A DNA stretch of 64,000 nt, taken from assembly GCA_028023455.1 (NCBI GenBank), contig JAQFVV010000072.1, forward strand, positions 2,438,501 through 2,502,500, in the 5' to 3' direction. This document shows, in pieces, positions 24,501 to 36,599 of the stretch. The translations under genes were made by a program, and so were the position numbers. The first letter of the stretch is position 1, and each line of letters opens with the position of its first letter. This stretch comes from Epiperipatus broadwayi (taxonomy: Eukaryota; Onychophora; Udeonychophora; Euonychophora; Peripatidae). The notes under the pieces were generated by a model. The model did not search any database. It was not told the origin of the DNA and saw only the letters and a list, made by a program, of their open reading frames with translations.

Positions 24501-25300
24501 TATTAAAATCCTTTTTGTCCATTTATTCTCACACGAATAATAACAATAATTTTTATTTTTCATTCTCTTCATTGACTTTGTGCACAATGTCCTTGCATTG
24601 ATTTTATACGCGTGAAAACAGCTTCCCTAGTGATACGCTATACCAACTATATCAACGAATAATATTAACATATTTGAAACATTATAAAAATTACAACTTG
24701 GTTTTAAGAATCTATCCATTTCCTATTGAAAGCTCCGATTATACTTCGATAAAATACACTGGCAGGTACTGTTAAGTTAGTGAATCATTCTTACGAAAAA
24801 CTTTTAAATATATTTTATTCTAAGTCTCTCTTCAAAAATATTTTAAATTATCAGTTGGTTTCTTTTAAAGAAAGTTATTAAAATTATAAAAATTGACTAA
24901 TAAATTGAAGAAAAAAAATATGTTTTTGGAGAGCTTAAACTTTACCTTCTTCTCTGTTCTTAACACATTTTTATTCTCTTCGTTTATACAGTTAGTTGGC
25001 GCTATTTTTGGTCGTCTGCTAAGATCTATTTTTATTGGTTAATCTTTACTCTGATCTATAAACAAATTTCTTTTAAAGTTTCAAATCTATGACGTAATAA
25101 CTTAAATATTATCTAATTATTATCTTTAAATTAATTATTATTTATTATAATTTAAATACTTTTAAAGCAATTTTTTAAAACAATACTTAATAACCTTATT
25201 ACTATTTATTTATTTTTATGATGGGTGACAGATTCTATCCAATTCTATAATATACTAGTTAAATATTTTAATTATTAGTATTAATTCAAACAGGTGCTTG
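21186..25300 (-). repeat. Long unclassified interspersed repeat D, first copy
   Basis: Landmarks here recur in reverse order and reverse complement at 46-51.75 kb: aaatataatatag then gggttctagctc (21212-21255 against 51700-51745), cacaggatactacctcaatg (21415-21434 against about 51483-51502), the gataaggg block (21663 against 51290), gataaaag near 21815 against 51125, the aattttaacaaagttttat block (22121 against 50820) and the ggtctgacctttattg block (23080 against 49830). The order is collinear over at least 1.9 kb, probably more. No open reading frame with family resemblance is present, so the class (LTR, DNA or LINE relic) is unknown. The inner end is uncertain. Confidence 0.55.
21557..21592. 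repeat. (AAT)n microsatellite
   Basis: About twelve uninterrupted AAT/ATA units lie inside repeat D; a second short AAT run follows at about 21701-21718. Confidence 0.95.
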
Positions 25301-26182
25301 TATAAAAATCCCAGACAGTCATGCAATTTCCTGTGTTTAGTCTATCTTTGTCTGGCTTTTACAAATTTGTTACTTTATTATATTATATAAAATAATTATA
25401 TAAAAATTTTGAAGAATAATTTAGAAAATATAGAATTAAATACATTCTTCACCATCACAATATTTATTATTAAATATATCATATTAATCTTTTACTGCTT
25501 AATATAGTCTATAATTTTAAATACTATATAATATTAATTTTAAAATTTTTTAGTAATTGACCATTTATAACTATCATTGACCTATAGAAAAGGGCACACT
25601 ATATATATAATGCAGAGTTTGAATGTCAGGTAGCATACTTAGGTTGCCAACCAGGTACAGAGAGGGAATAGCAAAATGCCCTTCAGATAAATAATGATAA
25701 CTTTTGACTGTCTTGTAAGCTAAGATATTGGTTCATAAAAGTATAGATATTCTTGATGTATTTTGATTCTAACATGTAAATCCTGATGTATATCTCTTCA
25801 TTCTTGGTTAGGTGCTCTACAGTTTTTGTATTGCATTTTTAATCAAGTGTTTAGATTTTAGATATATAAGTTTGTATTGAAAAAACATTAAATTTTTTTC
25901 ATTTCAACTGCTCCCTGTTTGATTTTATGATAAATCTTTCTTATGTCTTCAGTCATGTTAGCAATTGGTCCATAAATTTATAGTCTATCTTCTTCATATT
26001 CTTCATTTTTGTTGAATGCCTTTCAATATAACTTTAGTATTTTTAGCATTTATCTTTAGTCTTGCCTTTTTATTCAGTAACTCTTGGAGCACTTCCTAAA
26101 ACTCTGGGATAAAAACATAGGTAAAGAGACGTCACTCTTAAGAATTTCTACATTTAGCAAAAATTAAGTAAATTAAATATAT

Positions 26183-26406
26183 CACATGATCAATATCCCT
26201 TATACTAGCACATAATTGTTATTAAACAAGGCAAAACTCTCCATACAGTAGTGCCACCCTGTGCCAACCAGAGTAATCAATGGATGTCAGAAGGCTTGTG
26301 CATGAGTAGGCACTAGATAGGGATTTAATGCACAAGCCTTCTGGCATCCATTGATTACTCTGGTTGGCACAGGGTGGCACTACTGTATGGAGAGTTTTGC
26401 CTTGTT
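26183..26406. mobile_element. Family A foldback, compact form (A6)
   Basis: The element is flanked by an exact 14-base duplication, taaattaaatatat (26169-26182 and 26407-26420). It starts with the outer segment (cacatgatcaatatccc) and then consists of two 80-base arms (26224-26303 and 26328-26407) with one mismatch and a 24-base loop. The hammerhead part has been deleted: the arms run from the aaacaaggcaaaactctcc end to aggcttgtgcat only. It looks like a minimal foldback derivative still able to insert. Confidence 0.85.
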
Positions 26407-26439
26407 TAAATTAAATATATTTGAGATATTAAATTCTAA

Positions 26440-26600
26440 TTAACATAAATTTAAATATAATTGTCATTTAGTGCAAGGTTGATCAATTAATAGATACTAA
26501 ATGATATTTAATGTCTGGGGAGATGGATAAAACAGTATTGAATCCATTTAGTATCTATTAGTTACTCAAGTTTATACTAGATGGCATAACTAAGGTAAAA
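26440..26600. repeat. Old family A-like relic
   Basis: A weak palindrome of atagatactaaatg (26491-26504) and catttagtatctatt (26543-26557), with ttactcaag and tagatggca at the right end as in other relics. No hammerhead core is visible. Confidence 0.4.
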
Positions 26601-26840
26601 GAAAATTCTGATGTTGGAAATTTTAAATAACTATTCTTCCTAAAAAAATTGTGTTGGAAATGCTACAAAAAGGTAATTTTTTTAAAAATAAAGATTTTGA
26701 AATTGGATGCAATCTTATTACTATTTAGTGTTATTTTATTTCTTTATCAACAAATAAATTTCTCATTTAATAATACGTTTTATATTAAAAATCATTTCCC
26801 ATTGTGCTAACTTTACCCTCAAATTTTGTCATAAATGACA

Positions 26841-26949
26841 TCAAGCGTTGTTAGCCGAAAGGTCATCACGGCTGCCTTGCAAGCAAGTAGTTGGTTGCAG
26901 ACGGTTGTGAGTTCGCCTCCTGGCCAATGCTATGACATATGGAAAAAAT
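26841..26949 (+). mobile_element. tRNA-derived SINE (family S), copy 1
   Basis: The tRNA-like head contains an A-box-like ttagccgaaagg (26851-26862) and a B-box-like gagttcgcctcc (26909-26920), the internal RNA polymerase III promoter parts. It is followed by a short conserved tail (gctatgacatatgg) and an A-run. A 9-base duplication, taaatgaca, lies at 26832-26840 and 26950-26958. The anticodon arm is not tRNA-like enough for a functional gene, and the same unit occurs at 31562, 53717 and 55897, so it is a SINE. Mobilisation in trans by a LINE is established for this class; the partner here is unknown. Confidence 0.8.
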
Positions 26950-26958
26950 TAAATGACA

Positions 26959-29900
26959 AATGTAAAACATGTATTATGTATTTGCAAATATAATAAAAAT
27001 TATTTGTTTATTATTTATTATAAAATTTGATATTAAATTAAACATAGTATAAAATGAATTTTCATAGCAACATTTCTACGCAATTATGCAACAACAAAAT
27101 AATAAGTCAGATGTTAACAAAAATATATTTTCCAACTTTGTGCTTATAATTGTTATTTATGTGTCTCTGTACAAATTTATTATATATAATTCCCAGTTGG
27201 ATCTACCAATTTGGGAAAAAAATACATTTTTCAAGATTGCAAGAAACCTACTCTAGTTAAAAAATAATAATCAATTTGATTATTAGTACAATGCAAAAGA
27301 AATAATATTATTTTCCAATCTATTATGCTTAAAAATATTAAATCAGTAATGAAAACATTAATACTTAAATTTTATTGTATTTTTAAAACACTGTCAAATA
27401 TAAAAGTATTTTTGAAAATTTTTACTTTCATTTATCTATTCCCTGAAAATAATGATGTTGCAAAATAGTTTTTTATCAGGCAGTCCATTAAAAAACAGCA
27501 GTGTCTTTGTGTGATCTTAACCAACTGCTGTTTTCATTTTAATTTTTTGTGTAAAAATTAAAAACCATTCTTTCTGTTCTAAATTTGTGAAATTTTTTAT
27601 TGGTAAGTACTGTATATAGATTCATAATAATTTGAATTAACTATTTCCATGGATTGTTATTATAATAAAGAATAGAAATGAGAAGGTTATATCCATGTAA
27701 ACAGAAATAACTTTTACCCTTTGGTATTGCCAAGAAATTATCATTTACTACTGAACAAGTTTTCTGATTAACCTATAATAGCTTTTTTGTTCAACAAAAA
27801 CTCCAAAAAAAGAACTATTATAAGTTGATCAAAAAAAATTCATAATAATTATGTAAATAAATACCATTTTGCAAATGAGATAAAATTTAGAGAACATTTT
27901 ATTTCACATTTAAACATGCAATTTACTTTACTTTTGCTTGCCGCTATATGTAATGTTTATTTTAAAAATTATAAATAGTTATAAAAAAAATTAATAAAAT
28001 AAAATAATATTATAAACAAGCATATTACAATATATAACATTTTAAATATATATATAAACATTATGAAATCAAAATCTGATGAGCACCAGACATAGATTTA
28101 TACTAGAGATAATGAGAGTTAAAATGGATACCAACATATACAGCAAATATATGCTATTATTTTATCAGAATAGATTTTGGCCAAACCTAAATGATTTATG
28201 AAGTAGATAAGTAAAGTTCTCTGTATCTAATTAAATATTTCCAAGAATATCAATCAACATTTGCCTTGGTTTCTGCAAAATCTAAGAGTGTCTTTCTATA
28301 TATATATATATTAAATGCACATAATCATATTTAAATATTCTTTTTCAGTTTTATATGTTTTAATTAGAACGTTTTGTTTTCAAATTACAACATGCTTTAT
28401 GTAGCAAGATGCACATTTTGACAAAAAATCTTATGATCACAAAATCTCTCTAAATTTCAATACAAGGCTGTTGCGTTATTTACCAGATTTATTAGAAAAG
28501 TTATTTTTTTTATAAATTACATGTTTCGGGAAGACTACAGGTGCTAGACATGTCTGTACAAATGCCATGATATCTGCTACTGTTTTTACGAAGTATTTGA
28601 TTTATTTATGGGATTTTTTTTAGTGTCTAATGATAACGAAAACTAGTATTTTAAAAAATTACGTGCCAATTAAAATTGCACTCAAGTAGAAGCTAGAGAC
28701 CCAAAACAAAATCCTGTCTTCAGATACAAATCGACAAAAACAACAACTCTATGTATAGATAAACATTTGCGCAATAAGGTAAAATGTTTATCAAAACACA
28801 CTAGAGTTTTTTCAGAATTAAATACGGTGTATATAAAAGTTTTTTCATATACAAAATAAAGTAATCTTTCTGAAATGAAAAACAAATTTTAGTTAATTTC
28901 TAATCAAAATTTAAAATGCAGTTTTTAATCTTCTCAGTTGAAAAGCCTTTAACCTTTTTATCATCTTTTTTTTTAGTTATTTGTAAAGGATTTAATACTA
29001 GACATTTTCTAATACTTCTATTTCTTCAATCATTAATCAAACTTTAAAATTTCGTTTTTGTAAGAAACTGTAAAATAAGTTTTTTAATATTTAAACAGTT
29101 TAAAAGTCATATTCTGTTTTAACAAACATTCTCAGGAGGATTACAACTTTAGATAGAGCTGTTTTACAAACACAGTACTTGCGATGATCCAATGAAAACA
29201 TATAATATTTATGACTCCCCCAAGATATAAAGAGACTACGTTCTTTCTACATAACCCTTTGAACAGCCGAGTTTCTTATTAAAAGATTCTAAATTAAATA
29301 ATGCTTATATTTATAATATTCAGCTCATTGATTTGAAATGAATTTTGCCTACGAGATGGTGAAGATTGGATATGAAGGCCTATTGCCATCTGCCATACTT
29401 AAACCTAAAATTCAAATTTGATTCTTAGTCAACAAAATTAGCATCCAATTTTTGATAAAAGTGTGGATATTATTAACTACAACATAGATGAAGGATAAAA
29501 AATTGACCAATAGTAAGAGTTTGAATTCAGATACAATCTTTATCCTATACTGTTATCTATCTAATTTTTGGTTGGTAAATGGATATTTAGTTATTCTTAG
29601 GTGAAGAATAAAGATAAAAAATTAATCTACATTTTCCAGTTAATGCTTAATGTGCTAATTATAATACAAATATAACTGTAATTTTAAGGTAGAGTCGGGA
29701 TAAATAGACTGAAAAATCGTTTCCAATTTCACATAACTGTAATAAGTGGCATACTTCACTATGATTATGAGTGATGTCAATATCAGTTAATTTTTATTTT
29801 AATTACTGCTTTACTATAGTGGTTTTTTTTAACCAAGAACATATTAAGAGTTATAAAACCTCCTTTCGAGCATATTATAAAATGTACACAATAAAGCATG

Positions 29901-30339
29901 GGTATGCATTCAGAAGTTATATATAAAGCATTCAAAATTTTTATCTAGATTTCTTTAATAAGTAATAAAGTATGTTTTGTACAATTGTTTCCTTAGTAAA
30001 GTAGATATTAGCGAGCAAAATCTTTTATTTAAGCTCTAAGAGAGAAAAATCTGTCTGGTCCAGTAATGTGAAATATCTTTGTTATAGAAATCATGAAAGC
30101 TAAGTTTAACAGTGATTTAATTAACTGCCAATAAAGTCAATCTGAACAGACATCAAGATGCATTTTGTCATGTAAAAGAAAGAAGGTTTAAACACAACAA
30201 TGTTTATTATTTATGGAATCCGACAATAAATAAATGAACATAAACAGGATTGTGATTTATGAATAATTGTCTGTAACGAAGAAAACAAAAAGAAAACTGT
30301 TTACTCACATCTGATACAAGTATATTTTACACACCTCAA
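26959..30339. other. AT-rich DNA, no gene seen
   Basis: Only small features are present: an 11-base inverted repeat (aaaacagcagt, about 27493-27503, with its complement at 27524-27534) and AT runs near 28298. The open frame at 28682-28885 (minus) shows no family signature. Confidence 0.5.
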
Positions 30340-30660
30340 GTCTATTTGTAATATAAGGGATTTGAACACAGACTTCCATCATCAGATTTTTAATTGTATG
30401 AATGGCTGAAGAGTTGAATGGTGGACTAGATTGAAGCCTGTCCATTAAAATGTGAAAATTTGCTATCTTAACATTAACTGAGCACTGATTATATATATAT
30501 ATATATAGGAGATGACGATCTGGATCAACTGATGAGTGCTGGTTCAGCACAATATATATATTGAAGATCATTTATCTTTTTCACATGTGTGTGGTCATGT
30601 GTATTGGTAGTATGAGATAGAATGTATGGCTGAAAGGAGCTTGAAATTATGTGTTGTGGA
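30340..30660 (+). mobile_element. Family B hammerhead element, single unit (copy B3)
   Basis: The unit begins near a reversed B-box-like ataagggatttgaacac (30353-30369), continues through the cttccatcatcagattttt block and the gattgaagcctgtccatta block (30429-30447), and reaches the hammerhead region at 30515-30575. The core CUGAUGA (30529-30535) and helix II GUGCU/AGCAC around GGUUC (30536-30550) are perfect. The next bases are AAUAU instead of GAAAU, so two core bases are deleted. Helix I segments remain. It is noncoding. Confidence 0.7.
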
Positions 30661-31561
30661 CATTATAATTTCTTTCTACTTCTGATTCTATTATTCATTG
30701 ATATATATATATCTTCAGTGAATACAATCTATAAAATAAAATAAAATTTATTTCTTCTTGCTTATGGCTTAAACTATCCAGTTTAAAGCTGCTAAAACTT
30801 ATTGTAAAGTATTTAAAGAAGGTGTAAGCGGTGTTATACATCAACAAATCTGCTTTATAGAAATGACCTACCATTCAATAATATGATCTTAATTATATTT
30901 CAATAATTCTCCTTTTGTTTCTGTTTTTTCATATTTGCTGTATTAGTGCATCTAATGAAAGTAATACCATGAATAGTAGTCATTCCCATATGCAATTTAT
31001 TTATCATATCTAAATATAATCTGACAGTTTCGACCGGAGAACAGTCTTCCTCACAGTTTATATAATGTTTAATATTTTTTGATAAGCATAATATAAGGTC
31101 TGAGAAAAACAATCAAAGTGTCAAGTTAGGTCTGGAAATAATAAACAAATTGTATGTACTAAGTACATACAGATAGTGATTATTAGTATTATTGGATGAT
31201 TTTTTTATAAAAAAAATTAACTCTCAGTAAATGAGAACTTATTTTATTAAAGGAATAAAATAATGCTGACTTCAAATATGTCTTCAAATTATTGACCACC
31301 TTTACTTTACCTTCATGTTAATGATCTAAAAATGTCAAGTATTTTAAAGATATCAAATAGAAGACAATGTATACAGCAAAGGTCTCATATACTTTCAATG
31401 GTCTCATTTAAATCAACTAGTTTCAAACACCTTTGGCCAATAGATGTAAAAAACAAAACATCACATGACTTAATTTAACCTGCATTATTTAGTGATGATT
31501 TCTGGTTTTGCTATTCAAAATTCACATAAGCATTTTTATGTAATCAAAAAGATATGAGTAA

Positions 31562-31660
31562 GTCAAGCGTTGGTGTTTGAGTGGTCAGCACAGCTGCCTT
31601 ACTAGAAGTTGTCCCGGGTTCGCGGGTTCACTTCCTGGTCGATGCTTTGACACATGAAAA
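31562..31660 (+). mobile_element. tRNA-derived SINE (family S), copy 2
   Basis: The head shows an A-box-like tgtttgagtggtc (31573-31585) and a strong B-box gcgggttcacttcc (31622-31635), ending gctttgacacatg plus an A-run. A 16-base duplication with one mismatch, aaaaagatatgagtaa, lies at 31546-31561 and 31661-31676. This head is more tRNA-like than copy 1 and differs in the middle, which suggests a subfamily. Confidence 0.85.
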
Positions 31661-32538
31661 AAAAAGATATGAATAATCTATTGATATATGTGTATGCTTT
31701 TTTGTTCAAATGAGGAGTTGTGAAACTAGGCTAATATGATTAAGCAATAGCATTATAAATGTCTTGTGTCTCCTTCCAGAAACTAAACAAAAAGTATACA
31801 GTATATACTGCATATACATAAATGTTTTAAAATTCATTGTTATATGTATGATAATAAAAAAACTAATAAGTTTCAAATTTTTTTTTTCTTAATTCACTAA
31901 AAATCTATTTTTAAAAATTGTTGAAAGCTTCAAGGAAGTTGATTTAGAAATTCTCACACACCCCCAACTCTATTTTTAGAAAAATTCTCACTTTTCTATC
32001 ATTATTATTGGTATTGACAGTGTTTACCCTTCATTTTAATATAATCTATTTTAGCATCTCGCTTTACAACTATATTATATATATATAATTTAATTGTATT
32101 GCAATATGTGATTAAATGATGTGGTATTAAATCTTCATGGGCCAACTAGAAGATTTTTTGTCAATAACAAAAATATTTAAAAGTTTAGAAAATCTATCTA
32201 AATGATGTGGGAATATTTAATATTTCTTCTTTTTAATAATATGGTATAATTTTGTTTTTAACATCATTAATTATATGCAATAAATTTTTCATATGTGTGT
32301 TTATGTGCATCACACAAAAGTTATTATATAAAACTAGTATTAAGCAGTACTACTGTGTTTTACTTTAGTTTTATTTTCTGTTTTTATGATTGTAATCTTT
32401 GGACTAATACAATAAACATCAAGACACAATAAAGGTCTGTTAGAGTCAATTTTAATTTTGAACTATTGAAAAGAAAAACTGGAACATTGTATTTTTGACT
32501 TCTAGATTTACAGTAAGTTGATATATGTACTATTGTTA

Positions 32539-32754
32539 AAACAGGTAAAACTCTCCATACAATAGTGCCACTCAGTGCAAGCCAGAGTAATCAATAGATG
32601 CCAAAAGGCTTGTCATAAAATCCCTTTATAATGCATACTCATCCAATATCCCTAGACTAGTTTCTGGCTTGTGGCCTTTATCAGTGAGGAGCCTTGTATC
32701 TGAAAACACTGCACTTAGCAGTTATGAGCAAGCATAAGAAATGGTGATCATGTG
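32539..32754 (-). mobile_element. Family A unit-length element (A7)
   Basis: This is the only clear non-palindromic copy. It is 216 bases long and flanked by a 14-base duplication with one mismatch (atgtactattgtta at 32525-32538; atgtactgttgtta at 32755-32768). Read on the minus strand, it runs from the outer segment (catgatcaccatttcttatg) through the hammerhead to the gagttttacctgttt end. The core is CUGAUAA, so G8 is lost and the ribozyme should be dead. It defines the basic unit from which the foldback copies appear to be built. Confidence 0.85.
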
Positions 32755-33072
32755 ATGTACTGTTGTTACAACTGAAAAAAAATATCTATAGAATGTTTTG
32801 AAAGCAACCTTTAAAAACTTTAGTTTAGTAATTAATATTTATAAAGTCTCAAATTCTTTATCAGCCAATGATTGGAAAAAATTTCAGCAACCTTTAGTTT
32901 GAATACTTATCAATTGAAAAAATGAATAAATTTTTATATTTTGTATCTTCAGGTAGAAAGGTAGACTTGATTGCCAAAAATTAACACAGATTCCTCTGTG
33001 TTGCTGCATTAAATAAATAATTTGTAAGTAGTAAATTAATTTCAATTAAATAAGATGCTTTTGATGAATTTA

Positions 33073-33713
33073 TTATATGGAAGTGAGGCTAAACATACTA
33101 TCAATATAATGCGAAGATGAGAGTAGATGTCCTTTTGACATAATTTAAAGATAAGACAAGACTTCCAATTGACATAATACAAAGCTAAGACTAGACATAT
33201 TATTGACAATGTAAAGGTGAGACTAAACCTATTCACATAATGTAAAGTTGATACTAGGTGTCCTATTGATATAGTGTGAAGGTGAGACTAAACCTATTAA
33301 TGTAATGTAAAGGTAAGACTAAATCTATTGACATAATGTAAAGGTGATACTAGATCTTCTATTGGCTTAAGGTAAAGGTGAGACTAGATCTCTTATGACA
33401 TAATGTAAAGATTAGATTAGATTTCTTATTGACTTAATGTAAAGGCAAGACTAGATCTCATGATATGATGCAAAGGTAGGACTAGACCTAACATTGATAT
33501 AAAGTGAAGCTGAGACTAGACCTTTTACTGCCATAATATAAAGGTAAGACTAAATCTAATGGACATATTGTAAAGATGAGATTAAACCTATTGATATAAT
33601 ATGAAGGTGTGAATAAATCTTCTATTACCATAATGTATAGGTGAGACTAGATCTCCTATTGGCATAATGGAAAAGTGAGACTAGGTCTACTATTATCATG
33701 ATATAAAGGTGTT
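33073..33713 (+). repeat. Degenerate minisatellite, unit about 34 bases
   Basis: Roughly 18-20 diverged tandem units share the pattern ggtgagactagatct, ctattgacataatgtaaa, with unit length varying from about 30 to 37. Neighbouring units differ at many positions, so the array is old. Short open frames across it arise from the repeat. It stands alone in the window. Confidence 0.9.
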
Positions 33714-34214
33714 AAAATTTTTTATTTAAAAATATTTCATCATAAACCCCAAATATGGTGGAGGGATCATAAAATTAATCAAAATATTTCTTTTTTTGGC
33801 TTGAAGAATATCATGATTTTGAATCTAATATTTCAAGATGATGTTTTCATTAAATAAGACATGGAAGAAATGAATCTAAAAGAATTCTTGGATAATTGTT
33901 TTTGAAAGAGACAGATCTTCTTTTTGTTTCAAATATCATATCCAAATCACTCTAAAGGAATGTGTTATTATTTGCTTTTTACTGAAGTGATATAATTGGA
34001 TATCAAATAAGTTTTAAAGCCATGATTAAGTAATTGCTGCAGATCAAGTTAAATAATGGCATTGCAAAACATCAATCAATCAGACTAATAAAGTACTGTC
34101 TGATATACAACAAGTTTGTGGATTGCTTTGAATGAACATAGAACCATTTTTGTTCTTTGCCTTCCTATTTTTTCCACTGTGTGTTAAATTGACCATATTC
34201 TATTTACCCAGCTC

Positions 34215-34640
34215 CCAATTCTGCTATCTATTCTATTCAATAGATGCTAGTGTTTATTTGACCCAATCTATTACCATTCTATCCATGTCTCCATTCCAGT
34301 TTCTGACTTATAGCCTTTTTTTGCATAGATTAGTTTCCAGCTTATCATCTTTATTAGTTGAAAGGTTGGACCTGGATCTAATGCATCTGCATTTTTAGAT
34401 CTAATGTACTTTTTCACCCATCAGCCACTTCTCTTTTTTACTAATAAAAAAGGCTTCTGAATGAAAGAGTGTTAACCCTATTTTTCCAAGTACATTTGAT
34501 ACAAGTTCAAACTCCTCATTGACTGGACCATAAGCCAAAAACTAATCTGTAATCATGGATAGATTAGCACTTGATAGATAAGTACTACCATCTAGTATCT
34601 ATTGATTAATCAAAATTTCAATAGATGGCAGCACTAGAGT
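34215..34640. repeat. Old family A foldback relic (A8)
   Basis: Left-arm signatures (ccagtttctgacttatagcc at 34299-34318; gatctaatgcatc at 34376-34388) and right-arm signatures (aactcctcattgac at 34509-34522; cataagccaaaaactaat at 34529-34546; tattgattaatcaaa at 34600-34614) are in the right order and opposite orientations. Neither arm keeps a functional core. Confidence 0.5.
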
Positions 34641-35039
34641 ATAAATAAAGGCCACTTTTAAAACATTGAGTAAGTTGGAGTCTTGTGCTGTTATTTTTGA
34701 TTTGATAGCTATAATTCTTTATAAGCTGTTCTTCATAATGACGTTTGAAGCTTATGTAAAAATTTCTTCATATTTATATATTAAAACTGTGTCATCTAAT
34801 GATCTTTATGACTTCAAATCAAATATCTAAAACTGCCATTTCTATTATGTTGTCTATGTTGACAAAATGAATGTGATGTTACTCCTATTATGTGCATACT
34901 AATTTGAAATTAGTATATATTTAAAAATAATCATCTACGGTTCATAGGGTAGATGAGCAATCTGCATATAAATACTGTATATAATTCTGTATAATGTATA
35001 TATTTAAGAAATTTTTAGGGTTAAATAATATCAACATAT

Positions 35040-35165
35040 ATGTCAAACTGACAAAAGCCCTGGATCTAGTCTAAGAATATGGATAAAATATAATTCAATA
35101 AAAATTTAATATCTCTGCCATCTAGCATCTATTATTTACTCAATCTAACTATAAATGGAGATCCA
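35040..35165. repeat. Family A scrap
   Basis: This segment carries ctggatctagtctaag followed by tgccatctagcatctatt and ttactcaatct, the outer-end pattern of old family A copies. There is no core. Confidence 0.35.
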
Positions 35166-35954
35166 GCTGAATTTTAACAAATTTAACTGGATTTCATTCA
35201 CCGTTATTTTCACATCTTAAATAAACTCTACTAACAAGATAAAAGTTATATAAAATTTAGTTGAACTACCAGTTTAATTCTAATATTAGTAACAACTACC
35301 TGTACATGAATTAATCCAAAATATATATGCATTTGAAGTGGAGAGAGGACTTTGATTTCCATAGATGTATTCTTGCCTTGGTTATTTGATCAACTATATC
35401 TTATAAATTGAAAACCTTGATCTTGAATATAAAGAAAATAACTCACCATGAAGCACGAAAATTGTGTTATTTTAACATGGAATGGATAAAATGGACAATT
35501 AACTTCACAAATTCTGCAAGAAAGAACTTAACAATAAATATTTTGATGGCTATCCAAATATTTTTTGGCTGAAACACAATAATCTATTGTAGAATGTTCT
35601 TGAAATCACAATATAAGTCAGAGAAGAAAAGGATTATGGAAACATTATTAGGTGGTGATGGTGTATAAAAATGCATGAGGATATTTATACAGAATTCAAA
35701 AGAAAGGCAGAAGTTTATTAGCAGTGAAATAAAATATTGTGGCTTCTTTAGAATCACTCAGGAGATTGAATTACTAATGATATATATATATATATTTAAA
35801 ATTATATACCACAAAGTAATTATTTTGGATTTCAAATGTTACATAAAGTATCCAGTTACAAAGGAGATATTTCAAACTATCTCTAAACACAAATAAAATG
35901 ATAAAAAAATTTAATTAACAATATATATATATAATAACTAAAAATAATAAATAG

Positions 35955-36158
35955 AACAGTAATTAATTATTATATATAGTCTTTCAATTGGCAGAAGTAC
36001 TATTGGTTTTTTCTTTAACCTGGCTCAACTGCCACAAGTACTTTCGGTTAATTTCTCAACCTGCCACAGCTGATTCTTAATGGGAGTTGAGGCAGATTAA
36101 GGAATTAACCTAAAGTATTTCTGCAGACTGAAAGACTGTACCTAACAGTTAATTACCA
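35955..36158. repeat. Foldback repeat
   Basis: The left arm (about 35955-36032, with agtctttcaattggcag and taacctggctcaactgcc) pairs with the right arm (about 36085-36158, with gttgaggcagattaagg and ctgcagactgaaagact). The inner part repeats the same words again (caagtactttcggttaat, 36036-36053), giving a nested palindrome. Identity is moderate. It is noncoding. Confidence 0.65.
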
Positions 36159-36216
36159 TTATATTTATTATTTTTATTGTTATTGCAATAGTTTTTTTTA
36201 CTTAATGGACATTCTA

Positions 36217-36239
36217 TTTATATATATATATATATATAT
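36217..36239. repeat. (AT)n microsatellite
   Basis: An uninterrupted AT run of about 23 bases directly follows AT-rich sequence. Confidence 0.95.
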
Positions 36240-36446
36240 TGTAACCATCTGGGTTACATGGCACACAGCAACATTGTATGTGTGCATATATATAAAGTAA
36301 ATGAAAAGTAGAAATAAACACAGACATGAAATTTTGTAGATATTGTCTACATTTCACTTGGAATAAAAATAATAAATAAAGGATTAAATAACTGAATTAA
36401 AAACAGAATTTTATTATAAATTAAAATATTTAAAAAAGGTCTGCAT

Positions 36447-36574
<128 letters not shown>

Positions 36575-36599
36575 TAAAAAATGCAAGCATGATTTTTTT

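Noticed and set aside
26841-26930. A functional tRNA gene
   Set aside because: A- and B-box words are present but the cloverleaf middle does not fold properly, and three other copies carry target duplications and A-tails, so it is a SINE.
28682-28885. Open frames in 28-35 kb as small host genes
   Set aside because: Short, AT-driven frames with no domain, splice context or conservation signal that can be read from sequence alone.
33073-33713. CRISPR array
   Set aside because: Units vary in length and sequence with no distinct spacers, and the setting is an animal genome.
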